Below, one piece after another: positions 1-7,168 of a DNA stretch of 8,184 nt. The stretch covers positions 1-8,184 of the forward strand of contig JAJRST010000579.1 in the NCBI GenBank assembly GCA_024278645.1, written 5' to 3'. The DNA comes from a bacterium (lineage in GTDB: Bacteria; Zhuqueibacterota; Zhuqueibacteria; Residuimicrobiales; Krinioviventaceae). Positions within the stretch are counted from its first letter, which is position 1. Every line of letters begins with the position of its first letter. Under the pieces are notes generated by a model. It was not told the origin of the DNA. It was given only the letters and a program-made list of their open reading frames with translations, and ran no database searches. The position numbers were made by a program, and so were the translations under genes.

Positions 1-2885
1 AAGTTCTCGTCGGTCTTTTCACGTTTCAGAATATGATCATACTCTTCCTTGATTCGAGCGGCGAGGTTCTGCACGCGCATTTTCAGTTCGCTCACTCGCA
101 TTTCCGTCGCATGTACGGATTCCGACAAATTCTGATTCTGGCTTCTCAGGGCGCGAATCTTTTTTTCCTGCTCGTCCGCCTGCACGTTTGTTTCGTATTG
201 CACTTCCTTGAGCTCATCGAGATGCGTTTGCAGCTTTTCCAGCTTTTGCAGCAGCTCTTCTATGCGTTCATTATACTCCGCATTGACCTCGTCAAGTTCC
301 TCGATTTCCCGGGCGGCGCGCACATTTTCGTCGTCGCGCGTTTGAATCATCCGTTTTGTTTCATTAATTTGATTGCGCATCGAGTCATTTTCTCGCTGGG
401 CGGCTTCGAATTCGCTTTGGGACGTGGCCACACTCACCTGCAATGCCTGAACGCTCTCGCCTTTCTCAAGCTGCTCTCTTTCCACAGCGCTCAGTTCTTC
501 CTGCAGCGCATACAGCTTTTTCGTCAATGTATTGCGCTTGTCGAGCAACGCTTGAGTGTCGCTGTCCTTTGATTTCAGATTTTGGCCCAGGTCGGCGACG
601 CGATCCAGCAATTGTTGCTTTTCGTTCCGGCTTTGCTCGATTGATTTGGCGAGGCTTTGCTCCTCGAACACCAGCCGCTCCAGTTGAATGCGTTTTTCGG
701 CCAAATCCCTTTCAATGTTCTTGATTTCGGCGGCCAGTTCGGCGGCATTTTTTTCAGCTTCCAGCTCTTCCTGCTGCTTTTGTTCGATCTGCGTTTGACG
801 CCGAATGGTATTTTCTCGCAGCGTTTCAATTTCCTTTGTCACCTGCGCCAGCTCCTGCTGCCGCCCGACGATGTCGCTCTGCCGCTTGCTGTGGCTGCCG
901 CCGCGAATGAGCCCCCAATGACCAAGCACTTCCCCGGCCAGGGTGACGATGTTAAAACGATGCGGCGCCAGGGATTTGTAGACGCGATTCGCCGTCTCCA
1001 GGTCTTGCACGATCAATGTGTCGCCGAGGAGCGCGCGGATGATGGGTCGATACTCATCGACGCAGCGCACAATGTCGTCCGCCCAGCCGACGACGCCAAG
1101 ATCGTCGATCTCCGGGTGTTCCTGGTGTTCGATTTTAATAGTGTCAAGCGGCAGAAAAGAAACGATGCCTTTACGATCCTGCTGCAGCAAGCTGATGCCT
1201 GAAAATGCGGCATGGGCATCGCGGACGATCAAATAGGTGGCCGCCTCGCCCAGGGCGGAGGAAATGGCCGTGCGGTGTTCCGGCTGCACGCGAAGGACGT
1301 TGGCGACGGCGCCGTCGGAATGAAAATGATCGGATTTCAGGGTGGCGAGAAAACGGACGCCGGCCGGATAGTCCTGGTAATTCTCCAGAACTTTACGGAT
1401 CATCTCGGCATTGTTTTCGAGCACCTCGATGCGGTTGCGATCCTGCAGGTCCGCCTTGTTCAGACGTTCGAGAACGCTTTTGGCGTCGGCCGCCTTTTTG
1501 GAGGCGTGCTCGAACTGCCGCTGCAATTCACCCAGGTTTGTTGCGATGGTATGCTCTTCGCCGCGGACGACGGTCAATCTTTCGCCCAGCTCCTCGCGTC
1601 GCTTGCCAAAGCCGGCGAGGTCCTGCTCGATTTGCTCGAGGCGCTGGCTCAAATTCTCTTCGGTGGCGCGCAGCCGCTCGCCTTCGTTCTGCTTTTTGGA
1701 TAATTCTTCGCGAATGAAAAGCAGTTCGGCTTCGGTGTGTTTTACCTGTTCGCGTTTTTCCTCAAACTTTTTTCGAATGTCCTGAAATTTCGCGTTCAGC
1801 TTTTGATAGTCCTGGCGAGCGGTTTCCAGTTTTTTCCTGGCTTCGCGCGCCTGGAAACTCATTTCGTCGGCGGACTGCTCCAGCTCCTGCTGACGCGACA
1901 AAAGCCCCTGGCGTTCCGAAACGTAGCGCTCCTGCATTTCCTTCAAGCTGCGGATGCGCTCGCTGTTCACCAACACCCGTTCTTCATATTTGTGTATTTC
2001 GCGCGCATACTGGTTATAGCTGTTTTGCTTTTCGGTAAACTCTTTTTCAATTTCCAAAAGTTTGTGGCGAAGCCGCTCGTAATCGGCGTCATATTTTGCC
2101 AGCGCCGCCGCCGTTTCTTCGCGGTCGTTTACAGAGAGGTCCAGGCGGGTTTCCAGCGGTTCCAGTTCGTTCAGAATCGTTGTATAATCCACGGTCGCCA
2201 GGCGAATCTCAAGGTCTCTTAGTTCCGAGGCAAGATGCTGGTAGCGCTGCGCCTTGGTCACCTGCCGTTTCAGGCTGCGCACTGTTTTTTCCACCTCGGA
2301 GATGATGTCTTCAACGCGCACCAGGTCTTTTTCCGTGGCCTCCAGCTTGCGAAAGGTCAACTTGCGGCGCTGTTTGAAACGAGTGATGCCGGCGGCTTCC
2401 TCGAATATCTTGCGGCGTTCGTCCGCCTCGCCGTTCAATAGTTTTTCCACCTGTGGCAGCTCGATGACCGAATAGGACTGGCCCGTAAGACCCGTATCCA
2501 TGAACAGGTCCATGATGTCCTTCAGGCGCACCTGGTTTCCATTGAGCAGATACTGGCTCTCGCCGGAGCGGAACAGACGCCGGGTGATGACCACTTCGGC
2601 ATAGTCGACGGGCAAAACATTTTGCGTGTTCTCAATTTTGAGCGACACTTCCGCCATGCCCACGGGCTTTGCGCCGGAAGAGCCGGCAAAGATGACGTTG
2701 TCCATCTTTTCGCCGCGCAATATGCTGCTGCGCTGTTCGCCCATGACCCAGCGGATGGCGTCGACAATATTGCTTTTGCCGCAGCCGTTCGGCCCAACAA
2801 TGGCAGTCATGCCATCGGTAAGGACGATATTTGTTTTTTTAGCGAATGATTTAAAGCCGACAATGTTGAGTTCTGTTAGTTTCAC
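1..2885 (-). CDS. smc: Chromosome segregation protein SMC (N-terminal ~961 residues; runs off the left edge)
   Basis: SMC is the ATP-driven, DNA-entrapping core of the bacterial condensin complex (with ScpA and ScpB), acting on the nucleoid. I read one uninterrupted frame. The N-terminus reads MKLTELNIVGFKSFAKKT, followed by Walker A GPNGCGKS at residues 31-38, then NIVDAIRWVMGEQ. The head continues with YSVIELPQVE (138-147) and RRKIFEEAAGI (near 158-167). A long charged coiled coil follows to about residue 500. The hinge spans about 505-665 and ends in HWGLIRGGS. The returning coiled coil runs to the window edge. The signature motif, Walker B and D-loop of the C-terminal head lie outside the window; the full protein should be near 1,180-1,200 aa. 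The start is a GTG at 2885, chosen because it gives the canonical N-terminus; the next in-frame Met (residue 26) would leave out the first strand. No Shine-Dalgarno is visible before it. Identification is firm. Confidence 0.97.
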   Translation of the reverse strand, partial: MKLTELNIVGFKSFAKKTNIVLTDGMTAIVGPNGCGKSNIVDAIRWVMGEQRSSILRGEKMDNVIFAGSSGAKPVGMAEVSLKIENTQNVLPVDYAEVVITRRLFRSGESQYLLNGNQVRLKDIMDLFMDTGLTGQSYSVIELPQVEKLLNGEADERRKIFEEAAGITRFKQRRKLTFRKLEATEKDLVRVEDIISEVEKTVRSLKRQVTKAQRYQHLASELRDLEIRLATVDYTTILNELEPLETRLDLSVNDREETAAALAKYDADYERLRHKLLEIEKEFTEKQNSYNQYAREIHKYEERVLVNSERIRSLKEMQERYVSERQGLLSRQQELEQSADEMSFQAREARKKLETARQDYQKLNAKFQDIRKKFEEKREQVKHTEAELLFIREELSKKQNEGERLRATEENLSQRLEQIEQDLAGFGKRREELGERLTVVRGEEHTIATNLGELQRQFEHASKKAADAKSVLERLNKADLQDRNRIEVLENNAEMIRKVLENYQDYPAGVRFLATLKSDHFHSDGAVANVLRVQPEHRTAISSALGEAATYLIVRDAHAAFSGISLLQQDRKGIVSFLPLDTIKIEHQEHPEIDDLGVVGWADDIVRCVDEYRPIIRALLGDTLIVQDLETANRVYKSLAPHRFNIVTLAGEVLGHWGLIRGGSHSKRQSDIVGRQQELAQVTKEIETLRENTIRRQTQIEQKQQEELEAEKNAAELAAEIKNIERDLAEKRIQLERLVFEEQSLAKSIEQSRNEKQQLLDRVADLGQNLKSKDSDTQALLDKRNTLTKKLYALQEELSAVEREQLEKGESVQALQVSVATSQSEFEAAQRENDSMRNQINETKRMIQTRDDENVRAAREIEELDEVNAEYNERIEELLQKLEKLQTHLDELKEVQYETNVQADEQEKKIRALRSQNQNLSESVHATEMRVSELKMRVQNLAARIKEEYDHILKREKTDEN

Positions 2886-2994
2886 GTTGTATATTGGGAT
2901 TGAGTATTTATTGGCAGCGGTTTAGATTATAGCCAAACAAGTTACTATGAAGGCGGCGAAAAAGCAAGCATATTTTCCGAACCAGGGTAAAACG

Positions 2995-3069
2995 CCGGTT
3001 TGCGGTGGACAAACTGGTCTCCTCGCGCCGTAAGGAGATTACATCTCCTGTTTTCAAACCGAATGGTTT
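2995..3069. repeat. Cluster of three small inverted repeats between the asparaginase-like gene and smc
   Basis: The 237-bp gap 2886-3122 holds no convincing gene, but its middle is densely self-complementary. Seen directly: CCGGTTTG (2995-3002) against CAAACTGG (3010-3017), eight pairs with one G-T on the plus strand; AGGAGAT (3033-3039) against ATCTCCT (3043-3049), a perfect 7-bp stem with a 3-nt loop; and AAACC (3056-3060) against GGTTT (3065-3069). An extra TCTCCT at 3018-3023 could pair with AGGAGA at 3033-3038 instead, so two folds compete. None is followed by a U-run on either strand, so a classic terminator is unlikely. It may be a dispersed intergenic repeat or a structured smc leader; the sequence alone does not decide. 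Confidence 0.5.
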
Positions 3070-3122
3070 TGCCCGCAATAGCTTGGCCTTTGAAAGTGCA
3101 TCGACGGCTTTAGCCTTGTGAA

Positions 3123-4148
3123 TCACCGATTGATCAGACTGCGGCCTTTCAGCACCTGAAAGCCGTTTTTATTGATAAAAGCCAGTTTCGGCTGCCATTC
3201 TTTTGTGCCCAGGATCGAGGCGCAGCCCACCTCGCCCTGTTTGTTGACGGCGACGAACTTGTCGTTAAAGTCCACCTTGTCCGCCCCGCCATTAATGTCG
3301 ATGATCCGTTGGCAGGCGGCTTCGCAGGCCTGCTGCGGCGATTTGCCGGCGCGCATTTGCTCCACCACAAAAAAGCTGCCCAGCGTCCGAATTACTTCTT
3401 CGCCACGGCCCGTGGCCCCGGCGGCGCCCACCTCGTTGTCCACGTACAAACCGGCGCCGATGATCGGCGAATCGCCGATGCGCCCGGGGATTTTCCATGC
3501 CAGCCCGCTCGTCGTGGTAATGCCGGCGATCTCGCCGTTCGAATTGATGCCGAGCACGTTGATGGTGCCGGTGGGACGCTTTTCCGCCGAGTAATCGCCG
3601 TCCGCGGGCGGGAACCAGTCGTCCTTGTCGCTGAGATTTTCCTTCCATTTCAGCCAAGCGATGCGCGCTTTGTCTGTGAGCAAATTCTCTTCTTTAAAGC
3701 CGTGCATCAGGGCGAACTGTTTGGCGCCCTGGCCGACCAGGTAGATGTGATCGCTGCGCTCCATGACCAGCCGCGCCACGGAACTGGGCGTTTTGATGTT
3801 CTCCAGCGCGGCCACGGCGCCGCAGTTGTGCGTCGGCCCGTACATAATCGAGGCGTCGAGCTGCACGACGCCCTGTTCATTGGGCAGCCCGCCATAGCCG
3901 ACAGACGTGTCTTCGGGGTCGAGTTCAACGACGTTGGCACCCGCCTCCACGGCGTCTAGAATGTTGTCCGAGCGGCGCAAAAGCTCCCACGCCGGCTCCA
4001 GCACTTTGGGACCCCACTCTTCGCCGCGGCTGCAAAGGACGATCGGCCAGTTCGCCTCCTTGGCGATTGATTTGGATGTCTTGATAAACGTCGCCGACAA
4101 ACCAATGCCGGCCGCCTGCAAAAAATTTCGACGATTCAATGGTTTCAT
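3123..4148 (-). CDS. Tat-exported glycosylasparaginase-family Ntn hydrolase (N4-(beta-N-acetylglucosaminyl)-L-asparaginase-like)
   Basis: The family hydrolyses the amide of asparagine, classically in GlcNAc-asparagine glycopeptides, after self-cleavage exposes an N-terminal threonine. The protein is 341 aa, the usual precursor length. It begins MKPLNRRNFLQAAGIGLSA, a Tat signal (RRNFLQ) with a short hydrophobic stretch. The alpha part contains ILDAVEAG, DPEDTSVGYGG (78-87), LDASIMYG and KTPSSVARLVME. The predicted cleavage site and nucleophile are in TGTINVLG, with Thr195. The beta part has GRIGDSPIIGAGLYVDN (222-238) and GAAGATGRGE (241-250), the substrate-binding segments of the family. The ATG at 4148 is chosen because AAGGA sits 6 nt upstream (4155-4159) and the signal peptide starts there; an 87-codon extension would run into the peptidase gene. 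The protein has Gly-Thr where the flavobacterial enzyme has Asp-Thr. Whether the substrate is a glycoasparagine, asparagine or isoaspartyl peptides cannot be told. Confidence 0.93.
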   Translation of the reverse strand: MKPLNRRNFLQAAGIGLSATFIKTSKSIAKEANWPIVLCSRGEEWGPKVLEPAWELLRRSDNILDAVEAGANVVELDPEDTSVGYGGLPNEQGVVQLDASIMYGPTHNCGAVAALENIKTPSSVARLVMERSDHIYLVGQGAKQFALMHGFKEENLLTDKARIAWLKWKENLSDKDDWFPPADGDYSAEKRPTGTINVLGINSNGEIAGITTTSGLAWKIPGRIGDSPIIGAGLYVDNEVGAAGATGRGEEVIRTLGSFFVVEQMRAGKSPQQACEAACQRIIDINGGADKVDFNDKFVAVNKQGEVGCASILGTKEWQPKLAFINKNGFQVLKGRSLINR

Positions 4149-4154
4149 GACGAG

Positions 4155-4159
4155 TCCTT
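4155..4159 (-). promoter_or_regulatory. Ribosome binding site deciding the asparaginase-like start
   Basis: AAGGA on the minus strand, 6 nt before the ATG at 4148. It supports the 341-residue product over an upstream in-frame start at 4409 that would add 87 residues of low-quality sequence and overlap the neighbouring peptidase gene by 115 bp. Confidence 0.7.
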
Positions 4160-4245
4160 TTGCAAAATTAAAGTATCTGTTCACTCTGTAGTAAGATGAG
4201 ATAATGCCTGCTGTTAAATTGTTTTGCCCGAAATGGTGTTGCCTT

Positions 4246-4270
4246 TTATTTTGTCCTGAATTATTTTGTC
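4246..4270. repeat. 10-bp direct repeat in the peptidase/asparaginase gap
   Basis: TTATTTTGTC occurs at 4246-4255 and again at 4261-4270, start to start 15 bp. The second copy runs into a 6-bp inverted repeat, CTTTGT (4270-4275) / ACAAAG (4280-4285), with a 4-nt loop just past the peptidase stop codon. On the minus strand the stem is followed by ACAAAATAA, not a U-run, so it is a poor intrinsic terminator. The pair might be a protein-binding site upstream of the asparaginase-like gene or chance in an AT-rich gap. Confidence 0.35.
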
Positions 4271-4294
4271 TTTGTACGGACAAAGGCGCAAACT

Positions 4295-6304
4295 TTATCT
4301 CACAACCGCCAACGCCGCCCCGGCCGCGTCGATGAGCGGCTGCGCCGATACCGCTCCGCCCACAGCGGCGCGCATCCAGGCGTCCGGGGTGAGACGGCCG
4401 AGTTTGCACATACGCTCCATCTCCTCGCCCAGATTTTTATCCTTGAGATATTGCTCGATCTGGAACATAATGAGATGTCCCAGCGAGTAATCCGGCAGGT
4501 ACAGACCGTAGACGATCATGTGCGAGTAAACGGCCAGAATGCTCGAATCCCTGACGCCGATGATCGGGGCGAAATATTCATTCCACACGTCCCTGGCGAT
4601 CCGGATGACCGCCTGCTTTAATTCCGCCGGCGTGGCTTGCGGATGCTCGTACATCCAGCGCCATACGCGCATGTCCACCAGGCCCACGGCGGCGATTTCA
4701 CACGTCGACCAATAGGCGTCCAGCGCTTTGTAATGTTCGGCCATGGGATTCGGCTTGTTCAGGCCAAGGACGTCCAGGTCGCGCGATTGAAAGACAAAGG
4801 CAAACGCCTCGGTAAAGGCGGTGTTGGGCACGCCGTAGAGCATGTAATGATCCATTTCGTTGAGAGAAATAACCTGCTCCACGTTGTGGCCCAGCTCGTG
4901 AATGGCGATGTTAAAGCCCTTGTACTTCATACCGCCTTGCGGGATACGCGTGCGCAGGTGCGCATTGTCCTGTCGACGCATGGCCCCCGTGGCGTGTCCG
5001 GCGCCGCGCGACGGATCGACGGTGATCTTGCTTGCCAGCCATTGCGCCTTTTCACCGGCAAAGCCAAGACGGAGCAAAATATTCGGCAAGTCTTGTTGAA
5101 AGGCGTCGACCGAGGGATAGCGCTCGCCGACAATGCCATCGAGTTCGGCCTCGTCCATGACGCCGCGCGGCTTGAAGCCGTCGTACCAGATATCGAAAGG
5201 CTGCAACGGCCGCCCCAGCCTTTTGGAGATGAGCGCGGCGATCTGTTTCGCCGCCGGATCGGCGAGCACGGCGCTGATCAGCGCCTCGAATTCCTTTTCC
5301 GGAATTTCGCGATCGCGCTGGAAGCGCCGGTCCATTTTCGTCGGCAGGTTGGGCCAGTATTTATCTAATCGCCGCTCGGCGTGGAACACCTGCAACAGTT
5401 TGGCGTAGCGGACGTCGTTCTCCGACTCGACCTCGATCTCCGCGCCGTCGCGAAACACCTTGTTGGCGACCGGGTCCCAGTCCACGGCGTCGCTGTTGAT
5501 AACCGCTCGCGGAATGGACTGGTCGATGATGCGCTGCATGACGGCGTAAATCATCTGCTGCCGTTTCAAGCCTTGCTTGTTGGCGTATTGGCTTTTCAGC
5601 TCGTCGCGCAATCCCCAGTGGGTGATCAACTTTAGGTCCTTGGGGAAAAGACGTTCGCCGCGGTCGTCGAGGAGATTGTGCATATAGATGTTGTAATTGG
5701 CGATATAGTCGTCCGCCTGCACGTAAACTTTTGTCAGCTCTTGCGAGACCTGCGCCGGTTCTCGCGCCACGAACTTGTCGCCGAGGCGCGCCCGCGCCCA
5801 CTGTTCGCGCGTCCAGGCGGGACCGAGCCGCAATTTTTGCTGCAAAGAGTAGGTGGGGAAATTCAACAACACGACAAAGGCAATTTTCGTCCGGAACATA
5901 TCCGCTTGAATATGGGCGAACGGATCGTACTCGGCAAAAAGATAATCCACCGGAAGCAACGGGTCTATTTCCAGTTGCACGGGCATGGAAAGATCGCGGT
6001 TGATTTCATGATTGTGGCCGTAGATGATTTCGAAATTGCGTTCAAAGCGGTCAAAGGCGAGTTCGAGCTGATGGGGGTCGGCGATGAACTGCTTTTCGCA
6101 AAACGCCTTGAAATCCTCGGCAGAGCCGTCCTGCTCCTGCCAAAACGCCGCCGCCTGGCGCACGCCGGTTTCAGTGCGCGCCTGTTGTTCGACGCCATGT
6201 TTTTGAATCAAGGATTGAATAGTCTGTTCGATAAGCGGATCGCTCACAACGCCTCCAAGGGAGAGAGAAAAGCACAGGAAAAACAGCAATGCAACAGCTC
6301 GCAT
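4295..6304 (-). CDS. Secreted HExxH zinc metallopeptidase (M3/M32-like gluzincin)
   Basis: Predicted zinc-dependent peptidase acting outside the cytoplasmic membrane. It has 669 residues. Residues 1-21 (MRAVALLFFLCFSLSLGGVVS) form a Sec signal peptide; I see no clear lipobox. The catalytic motif is IAIHELGHNVEQ, giving predicted zinc ligands His469 and His473 and general base Glu470. A Gly-Val-Pro turn and FTEAFAFVFQ follow, with Glu499 26 residues after His473, the arrangement of the M2/M3/M32 gluzincins. Near the C-terminus, YGLYLPDYSLGHLIMFQIEQYL resembles the substrate-side tyrosine segment of those families. About 450 residues of mostly helical-looking sequence precede the motif, as in thimet oligopeptidase-like folds. 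GGAGG lies 5 nt before the ATG. The neighbours on both sides are also exported, which suggests peptide breakdown in the periplasm or on the surface, but no substrate is visible. The exact MEROPS family is not certain; the metallopeptidase call is. Confidence 0.85.
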   Translation of the reverse strand: MRAVALLFFLCFSLSLGGVVSDPLIEQTIQSLIQKHGVEQQARTETGVRQAAAFWQEQDGSAEDFKAFCEKQFIADPHQLELAFDRFERNFEIIYGHNHEINRDLSMPVQLEIDPLLPVDYLFAEYDPFAHIQADMFRTKIAFVVLLNFPTYSLQQKLRLGPAWTREQWARARLGDKFVAREPAQVSQELTKVYVQADDYIANYNIYMHNLLDDRGERLFPKDLKLITHWGLRDELKSQYANKQGLKRQQMIYAVMQRIIDQSIPRAVINSDAVDWDPVANKVFRDGAEIEVESENDVRYAKLLQVFHAERRLDKYWPNLPTKMDRRFQRDREIPEKEFEALISAVLADPAAKQIAALISKRLGRPLQPFDIWYDGFKPRGVMDEAELDGIVGERYPSVDAFQQDLPNILLRLGFAGEKAQWLASKITVDPSRGAGHATGAMRRQDNAHLRTRIPQGGMKYKGFNIAIHELGHNVEQVISLNEMDHYMLYGVPNTAFTEAFAFVFQSRDLDVLGLNKPNPMAEHYKALDAYWSTCEIAAVGLVDMRVWRWMYEHPQATPAELKQAVIRIARDVWNEYFAPIIGVRDSSILAVYSHMIVYGLYLPDYSLGHLIMFQIEQYLKDKNLGEEMERMCKLGRLTPDAWMRAAVGGAVSAQPLIDAAGAALAVVR

Positions 6305-6309
6305 AAAAG

Positions 6310-6314
6310 CCTCC
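6310..6314 (-). promoter_or_regulatory. Strong ribosome binding site for the metallopeptidase
   Basis: GGAGG on the minus strand, 5 nt before the ATG at 6304. It fixes the start directly before a signal peptide. Confidence 0.75.
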
Positions 6315-6328
6315 GTCAGGAATGGGGG

Positions 6329-6357
6329 AAGTTAATATATTTGTCCGGGGAAATCAA
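6329..6357 (-). promoter_or_regulatory. Possible promoter for the metallopeptidase gene
   Basis: On the minus strand TTGATT (6352-6357) is followed after 17 nt by TAACTT (6329-6334), with the AT-rich run AAATATATTAA across the expected melting region. It lies in an otherwise GC-rich 101-bp gap, downstream of the lipoprotein terminator hairpin and about 25 nt before the start codon. The match to -10 is weak (about half the positions), and FCB-group promoters often differ from this consensus. Confidence 0.3.
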
Positions 6358-6375
6358 CCGTTTTGGCGGGAAATG

Positions 6376-6400
6376 GCGGCGTCCATGCACAGGACGCCGC
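6376..6400 (-). terminator. Likely terminator hairpin after the lipoprotein gene
   Basis: GCGGCGTCC (6376-6384) and GGACGCCGC (6392-6400) form a perfect 9-bp GC-rich stem with a 7-nt loop, beginning 5 nt after the lipoprotein TGA. The trailing sequence on the minus strand (CATTTCCCGCCAAAA) has only a short U-run, so termination may be partial or factor-assisted. It argues that the lipoprotein and peptidase genes are separate transcripts. Confidence 0.6.
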
Positions 6401-6405
6401 AGCAT

Positions 6406-7125
6406 TCAACTCCAGGAGCCGCTGTCCTTCACCTCTCCATTCTCATACACCCACCACTGGCCGGAGCCGTCGGCGTTCCACTGGTACTTTTCTATCAATA
6501 TGTCTTGACCATTGATGGTTTTGTAAATTTCCAGGGACCCCGATTTGTCCGGATTGACGACGCCGATGAACGTGCCGCCCTGTTGCAGGGCCGAGGTGGT
6601 CACCTTGAAATGAAGGGCGCCGGCGTCATCGATGCTCCAGGTATATTGCCCCAAAACAATGGTCGTGTTCGGCAGGTAGGCCGTGAACGAGCCGCTTTTG
6701 GCGTCCTTGCTTTGCGTGGCGCGAAAGGCGATCCAATTATAGTAGTCATATTCCGTATCCTTGCCGTTGAATTGCGCCACCCATGAAAACTTGTCCTGTT
6801 CCTCCTGAATGCGCAACAGGATGTCCAGGGCGTCTTGTTTCCAGTTGTACTCCCACAAGGCGCCCTCGCGTCTTTCCGGGGTATAGCCGTCGGGGGGTAC
6901 AATGAAACTTGTCATGCTGGAGGCAAAGATGTTCGCCCAGCGCATGTAGCTCACCAGTGTTTGTGCGTGCGGATTGGACGATTGCTCCAATTGTTGCGGC
7001 AGAGTGATCGTTTGCACCTGGTACTGCGGCGCCTCGCCTGTGGGGGCAGTAGGGTTGTCATCCTTGCTGCACGCGGCAAAAACAAGAATGGCGGCCAGGG
7101 CGATGACGGGGGAATATTTTCTCAT
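6406..7125 (-). CDS. Surface-type lipoprotein of unknown function
   Basis: A 239-residue predicted lipoprotein. MRKYSPVIALAAILVFAAC is a lipoprotein signal with lipobox FAAC and lipidated Cys19. The mature start, CSKDDNPTAPT, is a flexible acidic/Pro-Thr tether of the kind seen in FCB-group bacteria, where acidic residues just after the Cys can direct lipoproteins to the cell surface. After a helical stretch (ALWEYNWKQDALDILLRIQEEQ), the rest is rich in Trp, Tyr, Gly and Asp with short beta-strand-like units (FSWVAQFNG, GQYTWSIDDAGALHFKV, YQWNADGSGQWWVYENGEVKDSGSW), suggesting an antiparallel beta fold. I recognise no family and no catalytic motif. The start at 7125 is preceded by GGAGG with 5-nt spacing; an in-frame TTG at 7137 would lie inside that ribosome site. 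It is followed directly by a GC-rich hairpin. Confidence 0.85.
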   Translation of the reverse strand: MRKYSPVIALAAILVFAACSKDDNPTAPTGEAPQYQVQTITLPQQLEQSSNPHAQTLVSYMRWANIFASSMTSFIVPPDGYTPERREGALWEYNWKQDALDILLRIQEEQDKFSWVAQFNGKDTEYDYYNWIAFRATQSKDAKSGSFTAYLPNTTIVLGQYTWSIDDAGALHFKVTTSALQQGGTFIGVVNPDKSGSLEIYKTINGQDILIEKYQWNADGSGQWWVYENGEVKDSGSWS

Positions 7126-7130
7126 GGAGA

Positions 7131-7135
7131 CCTCC
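7131..7135 (-). promoter_or_regulatory. Ribosome binding site deciding the lipoprotein start
   Basis: GGAGG on the minus strand, 5 nt before the ATG at 7125. It overlaps the codons after an alternative TTG start at 7137, which is therefore unlikely to be used. Confidence 0.75.
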
Positions 7136-7155
7136 AATGTGAAAAAATGTTTTCA

Positions 7156-7167
7156 GTTAAAGTTAAC
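7156..7167. repeat. Short palindrome between the toxin remnant and the lipoprotein gene
   Basis: GTTAA (7156-7160) and TTAAC (7163-7167) are 5-bp inverted arms around AG. The element sits 2 nt past the toxin-remnant stop and about 30 nt before the lipoprotein start, where a promoter or operator for the lipoprotein could lie. The arms are short and AT-rich, so chance is a real possibility. Confidence 0.25.
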
Positions 7168-7168
7168 A

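Noticed and set aside
33..2222. A chain of plus-strand open frames (33-572, 657-1202, 1212-1703, 1737-2222) opposite smc
   Set aside because: They are the codon-aligned reverse of the smc frame, contain no recognisable domain, and arise from smc codon bias.
2908..3126. A 72-codon minus-strand frame starting GTG and overlapping the asparaginase-like stop by 4 nt
   Set aside because: It runs through the hairpin cluster, is very rich in Lys and Arg, has no recognisable motif and no Shine-Dalgarno. The 4-nt overlap is the only point in its favour; I consider it chance.
3309..3959. A 216-codon plus-strand frame
   Set aside because: It lies opposite the asparaginase-like gene and shows no family features; the opposite strand has clear catalytic motifs.
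4161..4168. A TAATTTTG match on the minus strand to the Bacteroidota -7 promoter consensus (TAnnTTTG)
   Set aside because: It lies almost on top of the ribosome site, leaves too short a leader, and has no TTG at the expected upstream distance.
4149..4409. An 87-codon N-terminal extension of the asparaginase-like gene
   Set aside because: It would overlap the peptidase gene and bury the Tat signal; the ATG at 4148 has its own ribosome site.
4637..6508. Long plus-strand frames 4637-5368 and 5678-6508
   Set aside because: Both are shadows of the metallopeptidase frame on the other strand.
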